Shown here piece after piece: positions 24,862 through 37,200 of a DNA stretch of 64,000 nucleotides. The position numbers were made by a program, and so were the translations under genes. The stretch lies in the NCBI RefSeq assembly GCF_041146795.1, contig NC_135182.1:35395509-35459508 (forward strand), read 5' to 3'. The notes beneath the pieces were generated by a model that saw only the letters and a program-made list of their open reading frames with translations, ran no database searches and was not told the origin of the DNA. Position 1 is the first letter of the stretch. Every line of letters starts with the position of its first letter. The stretch comes from Maylandia zebra. Its lineage: Eukaryota > Chordata > Actinopteri > Cichliformes > Cichlidae.

Positions 24862-25721
24862 TCCTTTATGCTGACTGTGATAAAATTGCCATAATTTCGA
24901 ACAATAAGTAACATGTATCAAAGGCTTTGGGCCAAAGTCAGTTATTTTAAGCATTTTCTAAATTAGAAATAATTCAAGATGTCAGAGGAACTAAGAGTCT
25001 GAGACCAGAATCTCACATTTTATTCACCCCGTGAATTTAAGTGAATTTGTCATTTTCTTTAAGACTGTGAAGAATTTCAGTCAGTAAGACCTTTTAACGG
25101 ATCTCAGACTTCAAAAAACGTTTATAGGAAACAACACTAACAAGTGCTTCCAAGCAGACACAGATTTGTTGGTCAGTTGTTAAATATCAGAATAAAATCT
25201 TCTGACAGGTTGGGACGTGTCCACGGGTAGACGGCCAGCCACAGCTCATGAATTTCCCGTGGGAGGACGTCCCCCGCCAGATTTCCACTAACCCGGCGAT
25301 ATGAGTATGTACCGTGCAGTCAGCGTGCAGTACATGGTGTGACTACGGTGTGGCAGCACATGCAAAGACATGGCACCTTACACAACCTCATTACCAAACA
25401 CTGAAGGGGAGTTCTGTAACATGCAGCAGGAGCAGCCTGTGGTCCTGACTGACGGTATGTAATCAGCAATCAGACAGAAAGCAGGAGGGATTTCGTTTCT
25501 GTAGCACGTCTCACAGCAGAGTGAACACATTTTATGACTCTTTGAAAACTTTTAACTTTGCTGTTTTTTCTGCAGTCGCTCTGAGAGTTTGCGCTGATGT
25601 TTTTCCCGTCAGTAGATTCGCCCGTCAGGTCAATAATGACTTTGTGTTGAGTGTCGAAGTTGTCATCTGTACTGACAGAGGGGTTTCTTTGGTTTTCTGA
25701 CTCAGGATCTTTCGGGGGGAA
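24862..25721. other. Upstream region of fastkd3
   Basis: Unique-looking DNA between the repeat block and the fastkd3 start, expected to hold its promoter and 5' untranslated region. A pyrimidine tract and TTTTTTCTGCAG around 25561-25575 could be an acceptor for a non-coding first exon. No coding exon was seen. Confidence 0.4.
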
Positions 25722-28700
25722 ATGAAGTCCTTGATGTGCCTCTTGGCCTCTGTCAGGGCGGCCTCACCTTTTCCTCTAAATTGTGGTTCAGTGCGAAAAC
25801 GCACAAGTGTGGAGTTTGGCAGCAACACAGCGCGATGTCTCCAAATTACGCGCGGCACAGACTTGAAACTGATGAGCGAAGCTGCGGTTCCACTACTGAG
25901 GAAAAGAGATACTGGACCGAGCTGGGACCGGACTGGAAGACGCACAGCACCTCAAAAGGCACCAGGAGCAGCCCTCTCTCCGTACATCCCATATACCAAA
26001 CCACAGAGTAAAGCAGCTGCTCTCTTCGATATTCAGTCTCTGTTTGAAGAGGATGTCATCGCTGAACTGTGCTCCAGGCTGCAAGCTTTCCCCCGCAGTG
26101 ACAGGGCAGAGGGGCTGGCCTCTTTACTTGGAGCATGTGTTGAGTTTGGCCTGGAAGCCCACAGCCCTCCAGTCCTCACACTGATGAATGAGTGCCTGGA
26201 GCTGCTCTCCAACAGGGACATCGGGGTGGCACAACTCTGCCGCCTGGGTGAGGTGGTGTGCGCCCTGGAAGGCCGCCGGTCACGCGTGCTGACAGAGGTG
26301 TTGGACTGTGTGTGCGCTGCTGTGGAGGAGGATGTCGTCTCTCCCAGTGAGGCTGTCATGGTCTACTCCCTGCTGACGCGGTTTTGTGAGCCTGCCAGCC
26401 AGCAGCAGACCCGAATCCTGTCTGCTTTGCACACAGACACACGAAGGCTGGTCCACCGGCTGAAAGCCGGTCAAGTCAGTGATATTCTGCAGTCCTTGTT
26501 GAAGTTACAGCAGACACAGATAGACACAGCAGCAGCATCGTCCTTGATTGTCTTTGATTCGTGATGACAAACCAGCTGTCACTTAAACATCCACAAATTT
26601 TAATCTCTGTCATTTAAGAACCACAATAATAATAATAATATTTAATGCTTTTACACGAAGTAACGTGAGAACATATAATACTTGTTTCACAGGCTGTTTC
26701 CCTGGTGCTGAGGCTGAGTCACAGGGCATCGCGGGTCTTTAAAGCTTTTCGTGATGATGAAATCATGAAGGTACTCACTGCTTTAATGACTCTGGAACAG
26801 CATGATGGAGAGCTCGTGGCGGCTATGGAGAAACACTTGCCAGGTGTGTTTTTTATAGTTTTATTATACACTTAAGTCAGTGCGTCTGTGACTGTTCTGA
26901 TCAGATTTCACTATTTGTGTATTAAAAAATAAAAGACCAGAAAATAAGTTTTCATTCTGTCTCAGGGAGGCTGGAGAAGTGCGATCCAGAGCTGATCGGT
27001 GCCATCGTGGAGTATTGTGTGCAGATGAGGTGCCGTTCTGAGCCACTCTTTGAGGCTGTGGCTGAAAACTTTGTACGCCACGCTGAGAACCACACCACCC
27101 TTCAGATAGCCAAACAAATTGTTGCGATGGGGAGGCTCAACTACCTGCCACAGGTGAAGGTTTTCTCATATTCTCAGAGTTTATAAACAGATCATATGTT
27201 TTGCATATTTATTACAAATCTGCTGTAATGTGTCACTGCTCTGTTCCTCATCAGTGCTCCAGCCAGATGTTTAAGAAGCTGGAGAGCATCTTGTCAGAGA
27301 GGTTTTCACAGTTCCAGCCTCGCTCGCTGGTTGACGTGATGCACGCCTGCATCCACCTGGAACGCTTCCCTCTCAACTACATGACCAAAGTATTCAGCCC
27401 ACACTTTCTACAGAAGCTGCAAGGTACGCGCCGGGCTTTTATTTCAGACTGTGAAAAGCAGGAGGAGAGGAAAAAGTCTGTCACTGTTCATTTTTGGGTG
27501 TTTCCATATTTCCTGTCTGAGAGGGATGATGTCTGTTATTTGCTGCTTAAACACTCTGGCTGAGAAACACTCTTCTGTTTCCTTAATCTAACATTTTCAC
27601 TTGTTGCTGTCACTTTATTTTAGTGCAGAAGTATCTGTTAGGTGTCAGCTATGGTAAATGGTCTGTATTTGTATAGCGCTTTACTTGGTCCTAAGGACCC
27701 CAAAGCTATACACAATCATCCACCCATTCACACACTGGTGATGGCAGCTACAGTGTAGCCACAGCCGGCCTGGGGCGCACTGACAGAGGCGAGGCTGCCG
27801 GACACTGGCGCCACCAGTAGGCGGTAGGTGAAGTGTCTTGCCCAAGGACACAACGACCAAGACTGTCGGAGCCGGGGCTCGAACCGGCAACCTTCCGATT
27901 ACAAGACGAACGCCCAACTCTTGAGCCACGATCGCCCCCAGCACCGTGGTGTGATGGTTACACCGTCAGCTCACAGAGTTTGTATGTTCTCACCGTGTCT
28001 GTGGAGTTTCTGCTCTCCGGCTTCCTCCCACAGTCTGAACCACCTGATGCTTGTTAGGTTCATTCTAAATTGGCTGTAGGTGTAAATGGTTCATGCACGC
28101 TGGGATAGGCTCCAGCCCAGCTTTGAATCAGACAAGTGGAAGAAAATGGATGGATCTTAGTTTCTCTGCTAGCTGTCAAAAAATAGAAAACAACTTCTTT
28201 ACAGTACAAGAATATATTGCACATATAACTGCATGGACTTTGTATTTACCCACAAGGCTACGCGGTGTCTCTGATGTAAGCTCTCTGTGTCCTGCAGCAC
28301 AGGGGGAGCCACTGGACAAAAACACACTGGGGCAGCTGACACAGCTCCACCTCTCCACCATGTTAGAGTGCACATACTACTGGGTAAGAATCTGTGAACA
28401 GGGTTATAATTTTTCATACTGTAAACACGAGTTCTGACTGTCAGAGGTGAATTATAACCACAACGCTCTCATTTAACTCGAAAACAAAAAGAAGGCGTTG
28501 GCTCCTCGATAACAGGAGTGATTCGTCTTTACTGCTCTCCTCGCCAGGGTCCCAGACTGCCCTTCTTTCTTCACGTGAAGAGGTTTTCCTCAGCAGGCCA
28601 GGCCTTTGAGACACCAATGGAACGTCTTTTATACAAACAGGTCAAAGGTCCTCTAGCACAGCTGCTGGGGGGCACATTTTACTCCACCAGAATGATTCAT

Positions 28701-30582
28701 GGTGGATACACTATAGGTAAGCTACAACAGGACACGTGACACATCATCACAGTACCTGCAGCTCAGGTATTTGACTTTCATGCTTATTACACGCTCACTG
28801 GACATTTTGTTAGGTACAGTCTGGGTTGGCCCCCTCGTGCTGGAAAGTTTCCTCAGAGATTTTGGTCACCATGTGAGCACCACACAGCTGCTGAACATTT
28901 AGCTGCACGTCCTTGATGCCAATCTGCCAATCTGTCACATCCCAAAGGCTCTCTGTGAGACTGGAGGCCTTTTTAGTAAAGTGAACTCATCATCGTGTCT
29001 GAGATGATTTGAGCTTTGTATCCTGTATCCTGCTGGAAGCAGCCATGAGGAGATAGTACACTGTGGTCATAAATGGATGGACAAGGTCAGCAACAATGCT
29101 CGGCTAAGCTGTGGCATTTAAACGATGTTCAGTTGGTACTTAAACACACCCCACACCACTACACCGCCACCAGCAGGCTGAACAGTTGATAAAAGGCAGG
29201 ACGGATCTATGCTTTCATGTTCTTTACTCAAATTTCTGGATGTTGTAGCAGAAACTCAACAAACTCAGCCCTGTGTTTCTCACAGGAGAGGCCCTCAGTC
29301 TGGTCTCCTGGTGCTGAAGCCCATCAGCTTCCAGGTTTCACAGAGATGATCACCTTGGTTGGAATGAGTGGTTATTTGAGTTAGTTATGCCTTCCTGTAA
29401 ACCAGGAGCAGTCGTGTTATTCTCCCCTGATATCAATAAAACATATTTACGCAGAGACCTGCTCCGCCCTCCTCCGCCCTCCTCTATTTCAAACCTCCCT
29501 CTGTAAACACTAGAGATGAGAAAATGTATAATAGAAAATACTCAGAGCAGCACGTCTGCCCCCAGCAACATAACACCTCCAAAGCTCCTTGGCTCACCTT
29601 TCTTTCTCATTCTGATGCTCAGTTTGAACTTCAGCAGTTGTCCGTAAGCCTGAAAGCACTGAGGTGCTACCATGTGATTGGCTGATTAGATATGTGAGAT
29701 AAGAGCTGTAGCCCGTGAGTGTATTACCTGCGTGCTGGGATAGATCGTGTTGTGACGAGAAGTTCGTTTTTTCCATTTCTTCCTTTTTGTTAAGATGTGG
29801 AGATTTGCCTGGATGAGAGTGGATTTGTTCTGCCTCCGTCTCAGTGGGATCACACTTACAAGAGGTAAGAACTGATCTGGCTCTGAGCGTTTCAACAAAT
29901 TTCCAATAAATTGTAAGAAAATGTGCCTCCAACCTGTGAGGCTTAAACATGCTTTAGATTTTGAATCAGCTGAAAATGTGAAGCCCTGTTTTGTTTAAAA
30001 CGACAATTAAGTGAGTAATTAAGCTTTTCTTCATGTGTTGTGCGCGTGTAGAGTTGTGTTGTGTTTGGATGATCCAAACCGTTTCTGCACCAACACACGA
30101 CACCTGCTGGGGAAGGAAGTCACAAAGAGACGACACCTGCAGAGGATGGGCGTGGAGCTGGTGGAGGTAAGTGTGAAAAACCCCAGAAGATACTCGTGAA
30201 ACTGAACCGGATAGAAAATGTAAGAGTTTTGTTTTGTGGTTAGAAGTTTCTTCTTTGTAAACTGAGAGGACCAACTTAAACTTAATGCTATTGTTGCTCA
30301 TTGAAATGAACTGTTAAATTCTCTTTTTGGCATGTTAACATCATATCTTTAAAGTTTTATATTTATTGTGTTGGTCAAAAATGTCAAAGCTGATCTGTAT
30401 TTATTTTCTTCCTCGTCTCGTCGCTCTAACAGATCCCTTACTTTGAGTTTGAGAAACTGCAAACTGAAGAGGAACAGATCCAGTATCTTCACGACAAGAT
30501 CTTTCCTGCTGTATCCAAGTTTAACAATCAAGCAGCGAACCAGTTAAACCAAAAATCCACAGTGAGACAAACCAGCTTGTAA
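25722..30582 (+). CDS. fastkd3: FAST kinase domain-containing protein, FASTKD3-like
   Basis: Predicted mitochondrial RNA-binding protein of the FASTK family, which controls processing, stability and translation of mitochondrial mRNAs. Coding exons: 25722-26519 (or -26549), 26693-26843, 26966-27153, 27255-27423, 28298-28383, 28548-28716, 29795-29864, 30052-30166 and 30433-30582. With the shorter first exon the lengths sum to 1896 nt, 631 residues (human FASTKD3 is about 660). The N-terminus is Arg/Ser-rich and poor in acids, like a mitochondrial presequence. Helical FAST repeats (LLSNRDIGVAQLCRLGEV, FQPRSLVDVMHACIHLERFP) follow, and a C-terminal RAP domain spans residues about 521-585 (VEICLDESGFVLP, HLLGKE, KRRHLQRMGVELVEIPYFEF). 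The RAP wording is closest to what I recall of FASTKD3, less to FASTKD1/2, so the paralogue is moderately certain. The expected exon 1 donor is not GT. Exon 4-5 and 6-7 introns are filled with repeats. Confidence 0.85.
27653..27940 (-). mobile_element. tRNA-derived SINE (same family as 3542-3846)
   Basis: In minus orientation this has the same layout as the first copy: CGATCGTGGCTCAAGAG, B box GGTTCGAGCCC, CCTTGGGCAAGACACTTCAC, and a tail with CGCTATACAAATACAG and CCATTTACC. It sits in fastkd3 intron 4, antisense to the gene, with only small differences from the other copy. Confidence 0.85.
27941..28155 (+). mobile_element. Second SINE family with ATGG-repeat tail
   Basis: It starts GCACCGTGGTGTGATGGTTA and contains CTCACAGAGTTTGTATGTTC, CCGGCTTCCTCCCACAGTC, TCTAAATTGGCTGTAGGTGT and TGGGATAGGCTCCAGCCC. 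It ends AAAATGGATGGA. This is the layout of a very common fish tRNA-derived SINE (usual form GCACGGTGGCGCAGTGGTTAGCAC). Here the tRNA B box region is deleted. Its first base abuts the neighbouring SINE. Confidence 0.75.
28790..29700 (-). mobile_element. Tc1-like transposon relic in fastkd3 intron 6
   Basis: The plus strand reads as the reverse complement of a common fish Tc1 family: an end remnant CATTTTGTTAGGTAC, transposase 3' sequence (GGAAAGTTTCCTCAGAGATTT, TGAGATGATTTGAGCTTTG), middle segments (GGCATTTAAACGATG, GGATCTATGCTTTCATGTT), GAGTGGTTATTTGAGTTA, and near the far end CATGTGATTGGCTGATTAGA. Many substitutions and deletions remove any open frame and the far terminus is lost. It fills most of the 1.08-kb intron. 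Confidence 0.75.
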
Positions 30583-31224
30583 TGTGCTCGGGGTACCAAC
30601 GATACCAAGAGGCCAAAACCTGAGGATCGTGAACACAACAGCTGAATTTGCTGGCAGTCTGTTTGCAAGGATGGACAGACTGACGGGGAGTACTCTGTAA
30701 TCTGTTACTCTCATACATCCGGACACGGTGTCAGAATGTTGGATTAGAGGATTTATTCCAAAAATGTTTCTTTACTGTTCTCATATAACAAACTTTTACC
30801 TGAACTTAAATTATACACATCCCTTCCATTAAAAGATTTTCTCAAACATTGTTAGAACCTATAAGTAATATTTGAGATGCTGTGGGGCGTCTGCTGCCAG
30901 CTGGGGTAGGGTAATAATTCCCTTTATTGCCAGCTTTTCTTGGTAATATGTATATTTAAAGCTATTTTCTATTCTGCTATTAATTTATTGTTGAAAATTA
31001 TATTTTCTATTTATGTGAGTAATAGTAAGAGAAATATTAAATGGCGCTCGGTACGGCTCTAACCTTCGTCCTTAGCTTCTGTGTGTTATTTTGACTTTTT
31101 ATAGGGAAGAACAAGAATGCCTCACAGACTGAAGATGATCGAGATTTCAGAATAAAATTCACACGAGATGTAAATAATACACAACTGTTGACGACACATG
31201 TAGTTGTTCAGCATCTCATTCGTG
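30583..31224. other. Convergent intergenic interval, fastkd3 and cfap65 3' ends
   Basis: 642 bp between the two stop codons, AT-rich. A plus-strand AATAAA at 31151-31156 could end fastkd3 transcripts. TTTATT at 30752-30757 (AATAAA on the minus strand) and others near 30923 and 30983 could end cfap65 transcripts. If both are used, the 3' untranslated regions overlap in antisense. Confidence 0.45.
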
Positions 31225-34200
31225 TCAGAGGTGAGTTTTCTCCTCCCCGGTCGGGGGTTTGGGCGTCCTCCTCCTAATGGAGCAAACAATGCGTCAAATA
31301 ATTAGAGTCCATTTCTGACTCGTGCAACAAACTAAAGAAAGAGGAAACGCTGCGAAGGCTAATGTGAGTGTGTCTGTACTCACCTGGTACTAACAGGTGG
31401 CAAGATATTAGAGCGGGGGCACGCCGTGAGGACGAGCTCTCCTCTGACAGCTTCCATCATCAGGTTCTGGAGGGTGTTCATCAAAACAAGTTCACTCATG
31501 AAAGCAGACACATGTTCGCGTGTGTGGGGCGTGTTTCCTGAGCACCCTGCACTCTCCTCGCTGCCCACTGCCCTGCTCAGAGCCCGAGTCTGCGGCCTGG
31601 CGGGGGGAGAAGAGCTGGGACACAAACACTGACAGGAGGAGGATGGAAACGATGATCTGTCAGGAGAGGACGATCCCGCGGGCCGGTAGGTGTCGGGCTT
31701 GGAGGCCGAAGAAATCAGACGCTGGATGAAGGCGGAGTCATCGAGTATGTCGCTGAAATACGAAGAACATGCATGATTGATTTTCAGTGTTGTCATCTTA
31801 AATATCACCGATCTATAAATTAGAATAAATGCATAAGACAGGCTGTCTACTCTACACGTGGGCGGTACCGTAGCAGACAGCTGAGTATGTGGAAGAGGAT
31901 CTCTTTGTCGGGGCTGTGTGCTGGAGCAGGAAGCCCAGTAGAGACGGTGGGTTCAGGATGATGCATCTGAACTGACTGAAGGCTTCTAATAACAGCAGGA
32001 GAAATGACATGTCATCGCTCCAGCATCTACAGTTAAGCTCAGGGATGAAGGACTGAACATATTCTGTATCTGATTTACCTATAATGCTTATTAAAGTAAT
32101 CAGGACAGTTCTTTAGGTACTCTATAAGGTCATGGGAGTGTGCTGTGACCCTGAGATACAGCAGAGCAGGTCTGGGGGGGTCGGGGCGCCTCCATACTTT
32201 TGCTATCTGTCGCTGTTCCCGCAGCTCGGCCGTTCTTAGCTTAGTGCCTGCACTGGCTGCTTCATACACACCACTGGCACAGATGGGAGGAAGGGTCTAG
32301 AGTGGAAAGAGAACGTGAAGTCAGAATAAAAGCTTCATGTTCTTTTATAGTCTCGTAATTATTTTAATAATAAAATCACAGAGACCACCTTATATTTTCT
32401 GAGTGGCGGACCTTTTCTTACAGGAACTGCTGGGAGTGTCTGTGACGAGACAAGGAGTGAAATACTTTTGATTTCTACATGATTTTAAAAAATGTAATAA
32501 TTAGTCTTTGAAGTCAGACCTCGTCGATCAGAACTCTTTGGCTCTCTGTGATGTTTTTGTCCGTGATTATAAATTCGTTTTTTTGTCTTTCTCTTTCTTC
32601 TTCCCAGCGCTGCAAAGCATCGTTATACCGAGTACGTTCAGCTTCCAGAGTAACCTAGAGAAGAGAGGAAAAGGACGCAACAATTCAAGGAAATGAGAAA
32701 AATAATAACAAAAAACTTGATTTATGACACAAGACAGAAGATGAACAAGGATAAAATGTTTTTAAAACATTTCTTTTAGGTAAAACTGAGCTGCATAAAA
32801 CAAGACTGGATGTCTGAAGTGAGATGTTTAATCCTGCTGAGGTGCTTTCAAAAAGGACCCTGAGGTTTTTACCATATTAACTTTACAGACAGGAGCTCTG
32901 TTGTTGTACTTATTTTAGCTGCAGTAAGTTCTATTCCATCCAGCATCAAAGCAGGCAAAGCTTTGAGTTTACGAATGTCAGTGGGGTTAAAAGAAAATAG
33001 AGCTGCGTGTCGTCTGCATAACGTGCCTGCAGGTGACACGTGGCAGGGGTAACATGTATAAAGGAAGGAGGAGAGGTCCAAGCACAGAACCCTGAGAAGA
33101 TGCATCTGACCCTGCGTGGGTAAGGTGGCCTGTGACTTTCCTAGGGCAACAGTAAGCATTGCTGCAAACAACGATAATGCACCACACCACACTGCAGTTT
33201 CTGCACAGAAATGGTTTGTGGAACATGACAAAGACCTCATTGTACTGACTCAGTGGTGTGAACTGGGCCTTTGTGCCACCTGTAACAAAACCTAAACTTT
33301 ACGATGATGCGTCTGTGTTACCTGACAGACGACATCCAGCTGATGAACTGTGGGGTAATCAGTAGAAGTGAAGGTGAGGACACAAAGGGCACACTCCCCC
33401 GGACGAAGACGACCTCGGTCTGGGTGGATCTGCACAACCTGACACAGCACATCAACGCTCATCAACGTGAGAAAGAGAATAAAATAATGGCTTGTACAAC
33501 AATGAATACAGTGGGGCAAAAAAGTATTTAGTCAGCCACCGATTGTGCAAGTTCCCCCACCTAAAATGATGACAGAGGTCAGTAATTTGCACCAGAGGTA
33601 CACTTCAACTGTGAGAGACAGAATGTGAAAAAAAATCCATGAATCCACATGGTAGGATTTGTAAAGAATTTATTCGTAAATCAGGGTGGAAAATAAGTAT
33701 TTGGTCACCTCAAACAAGGAAAATCTCTGGCTCTCACAGACCTGTAACGTCTTCTGTAAGAAGCTTTTCTGTCCCCCACTCGTTACCTGTATGAATGGCA
33801 CCTGTTTGAACTCATCATCTGTATAAAAGACACCTGTCCACAGCCTCAAACAGTCAGACTCCAAACTCCGCCATGGCCAAGACCAAAGAGCTTTCGAAGG
33901 ACACCAGGAAAAGTATTGTAGACCTGCACCAGACTGGGAAGAGTGAATCTACAATAGGCAAGCAGCTTGGTGTGAAAAAATCAACTGTGGGAGCAATCAT
34001 CAGAAAATGGAAGACATACAAGACCACTGATAATCTCCCTCGATCTGGGGCTCCACGCAAGATCTCATCCCGTGGGGTCAAAATGATCATGAGAACGGTG
34101 AGCAAAGATCCCAGAACCACACGGGGGGACCTGGTGAATGACCTGCAGAGAGCTGGGACCAAAGTAACAAAGGTCACCATCAGTAACACACTACAACGGC

Positions 34201-37200
34201 AGGGAATCAAATCCCGCAGTGCCAGACGTGTTCCTGCTGAAGCCAGTGCATGTCCAGGCCCGTCTGAAGTTTGCCAGAGAGCACATGGATGATACAGCAG
34301 AGGATTGGGAGAATGTCATGTGGTCAGATGAAACCAAAGTAGAACTTTTTGGTATAAACTCAACTCGTCGTGTTTGGAGGAAGAAGAATACTGAGTTGCA
34401 TCCCAAGAACACCATACCTACTGTGAAGCATGGGGGTGGAAACATCATGCTATGGGGCTGTTCTTCTGCCAAGGGGACAGGATGACTGATCCGTGTTAAG
34501 GACAGAATGAATGGGGCCATGTATCGTGAGATTTTGAGCCAAAACCTCCTTCCATCAGTGAGAACTTTGAAGATGAAACGAGGCTGGGTCTTCCAACATG
34601 ACAATGATCCAAAACACACCGCCCGGGCAACAAAGGAGTGGCTCCGTAAGAAGCATTTGAAAGTCCTGGAGTGGCCTAGCCAGTCTCCAGACCTCAACCC
34701 CATAGAAAATCTGTGGCGGGAGTTGAAAGTCCGTGTTGCTCGGCGACAGCCCCAAAACATCACTGCTCTCGAGAAGATCTGCATGGAGGAATGGGCCAAA
34801 ATACCAGCTACTGTGTGTGCAAACCTGGTAAAGACCTATAGTAAACGTTTGACCTCTGTTATTGCCAACAAAGGTTATGTTACAAAGTATTGAGTTGTAT
34901 TTTTGTTATTGACCAAATACTTATTTTCCACCCTGATTTACGAATAAATTCTTTACAAATCCTACCATGTGGATTCATGGATTTTTTTTTCACATTCTGT
35001 CTCTCACAGTTGAAGTGTACCTCTGGTGCAAATTACTGACCTCTGTCATCATTTTAGGTGGGGGAACTTGCACAGTCGGTGGCTGACTAAATACTTTTTT
35101 GCCCCACTGTACAAGCCGTGTTTGTGTGATCCGTGACAGTCAAACAGAGCCACACAAAGAGGGCGGATCTATGTTCTTTTTGGCTACCTTTGCACCTTCC
35201 TCTTCCTGCTGGTTGGTGTGTTGGGGCAGGTCCCATTCATAGTGGGCGGTGTCTGCGCAAGACACGTTGGTGAGGAAGAAGATTCTCGAAGACTGTGAGC
35301 ACACAGGGATGTCACCTAGAAAGATGCTGTCCTCAGACAGGAACAACACCTGCATAAAGCAAACATGTTAGAATTCAATGAAAATAATATTTGAATGATA
35401 CACAAAAAAGATTCAAATGAACGTAGTCTCACCTGTCCCGGGAATGGCACCCTCGTAACACTGGGTACAAAAGCTTGACAGTCACTGCTGTTACAGTGGT
35501 TTGAGGAGTCTTGTGTAAGGCTGCTAAGCCCACGTCCCTCAAACCTCACGACCGCTGAGTCACTACCTCCGATGTGGATAGGAACATCTACCTGGGGATA
35601 CAGAAACGACAGAGTGTGTTTATCGTTACTGATCTGTTATCTTTCTAATTCCTCTTGATTTCTAAATGATTATTACCTAAATGATAACAATGCCAGCTGG
35701 TGAAGTACAAAACACAATTCAAACCCAGTTCCAAAAAAGACAAAATGTAAATAAAAACAGAATCTCATAAACTCTAAATAAATAAATACATACATGTATA
35801 TATGCAAACCAATAAATTCTGCTTTTATTTACATTTTTAACCTCCTAGGACCTGTGTCCACATACGTGGACATCACATTTTGGGTTATTTAGACCAAAAT
35901 ACTCAATTCTGCTCTACAAGGGCCTGATATCCACTTACGAGGACATTATACTGCTACTGTTCTATCAAAGTTTTAAACTAATATCCTCATATGTGGCTCT
36001 GATTTTTCATAAAAACAAAAATAAGGTAAAAAACATCTGGTAATTCTTTGTTTTTACATTCATCGGGCCCCAATCGCCCCAAATATCAAAGAGAAATTAA
36101 AAATGCTGCCGTGGAAGAGTTCGGGTCTTAGGAGGTTAAACAGCATCCCAACTTCTCTGGAATCGGGTTGTGTAAATATCCTGACGACAGGGTAAGATGT
36201 GCAGAGTATGATGTCGTACGTGATACGTCTTCGCCTCCAACGGTGAGAAGATCCATTCCAGCTTTGCAGTTTTCCCTGGAGGAATTTCTCCTTGTGGATT
36301 GAGGCAGCGCAGCACTGGATGGTCAAAGTTGTCAGCTTGAAGCTGTGACAACACAGCTGTGTCCACTTCATAGCACACTGGCACTGCCCCACCATTGTGT
36401 AATTCATACACCTGCGTGGTAAACAAACAATCACAAATCTTTTCGTTCCAAGCGTTGGGCTGTAAACATCCTCTCGCTGCACACACTTGCAGAGACACAC
36501 CTGCTTTGGAGGACTGCAGTCTCCAATAGTTACGGAGGTGAAGAAGTGTTGGTGGGAGTCAAAGTGGAGATGTGGCTGATCCCTCTCTACCGTCGCCCCC
36601 TGAAAGTTCAGCTGCACACAGAATACATGAAATGGACACAAAGACAATGAAAACAATCGAATGCAGCGAATGTGCTGATGTTAAAAGAAAGTACATCATC
36701 CCTTAAAATGTGAACTGTCACATGAATAAGTTAAAAATGTTTCTTACAGAATGCCGAGTGCTTGCTCGTAGGGGGTTGTTTGATTGTTGGGTTTTCTCCG
36801 TATAACTGTGGGGTCTTTATTTTTCAAAATAAAGTGCCATGAAGCGACTGCTGTTGCAATTTGGTGCTATATAAATAAAACTGGATTCTTTGACTTCATA
36901 AATATCTGTTTGTCATGCCCCTCATTCATTAATCTGACATAGCATCACAAAAAAAGGTCAAAAATGTAAAAGGAGCACAAAGCTAGCTTACCTTTGACAC
37001 TACCAAAACTGTCAGGTGACTTATTTTTACTGCACTGTCAGACCTGCGTAAATATAAAGTTTTTAAAAGCCTCACCAAGATTTCTCTGCCATATGAGAGC
37101 TTGAACACAACAGGAAAGTGATCCGTCCCAACAAAGACGTGACTGTGAACGACAACGTTTTGAATGTTTTGGTATCAGTTTATTAGTTCATTGGTTAATA

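Noticed and set aside
32870..33240. 123-codon minus frame between cfap65 exons 28 and 29
   Set aside because: Lies inside an intron and looks like decayed repeat sequence (GCTGCGTGTCGTCTGCATAA type); no CFAP65 similarity.
34191..34799. 202-codon minus frame opposite the Tc1 transposase
   Set aside because: Antisense shadow of the transposase.
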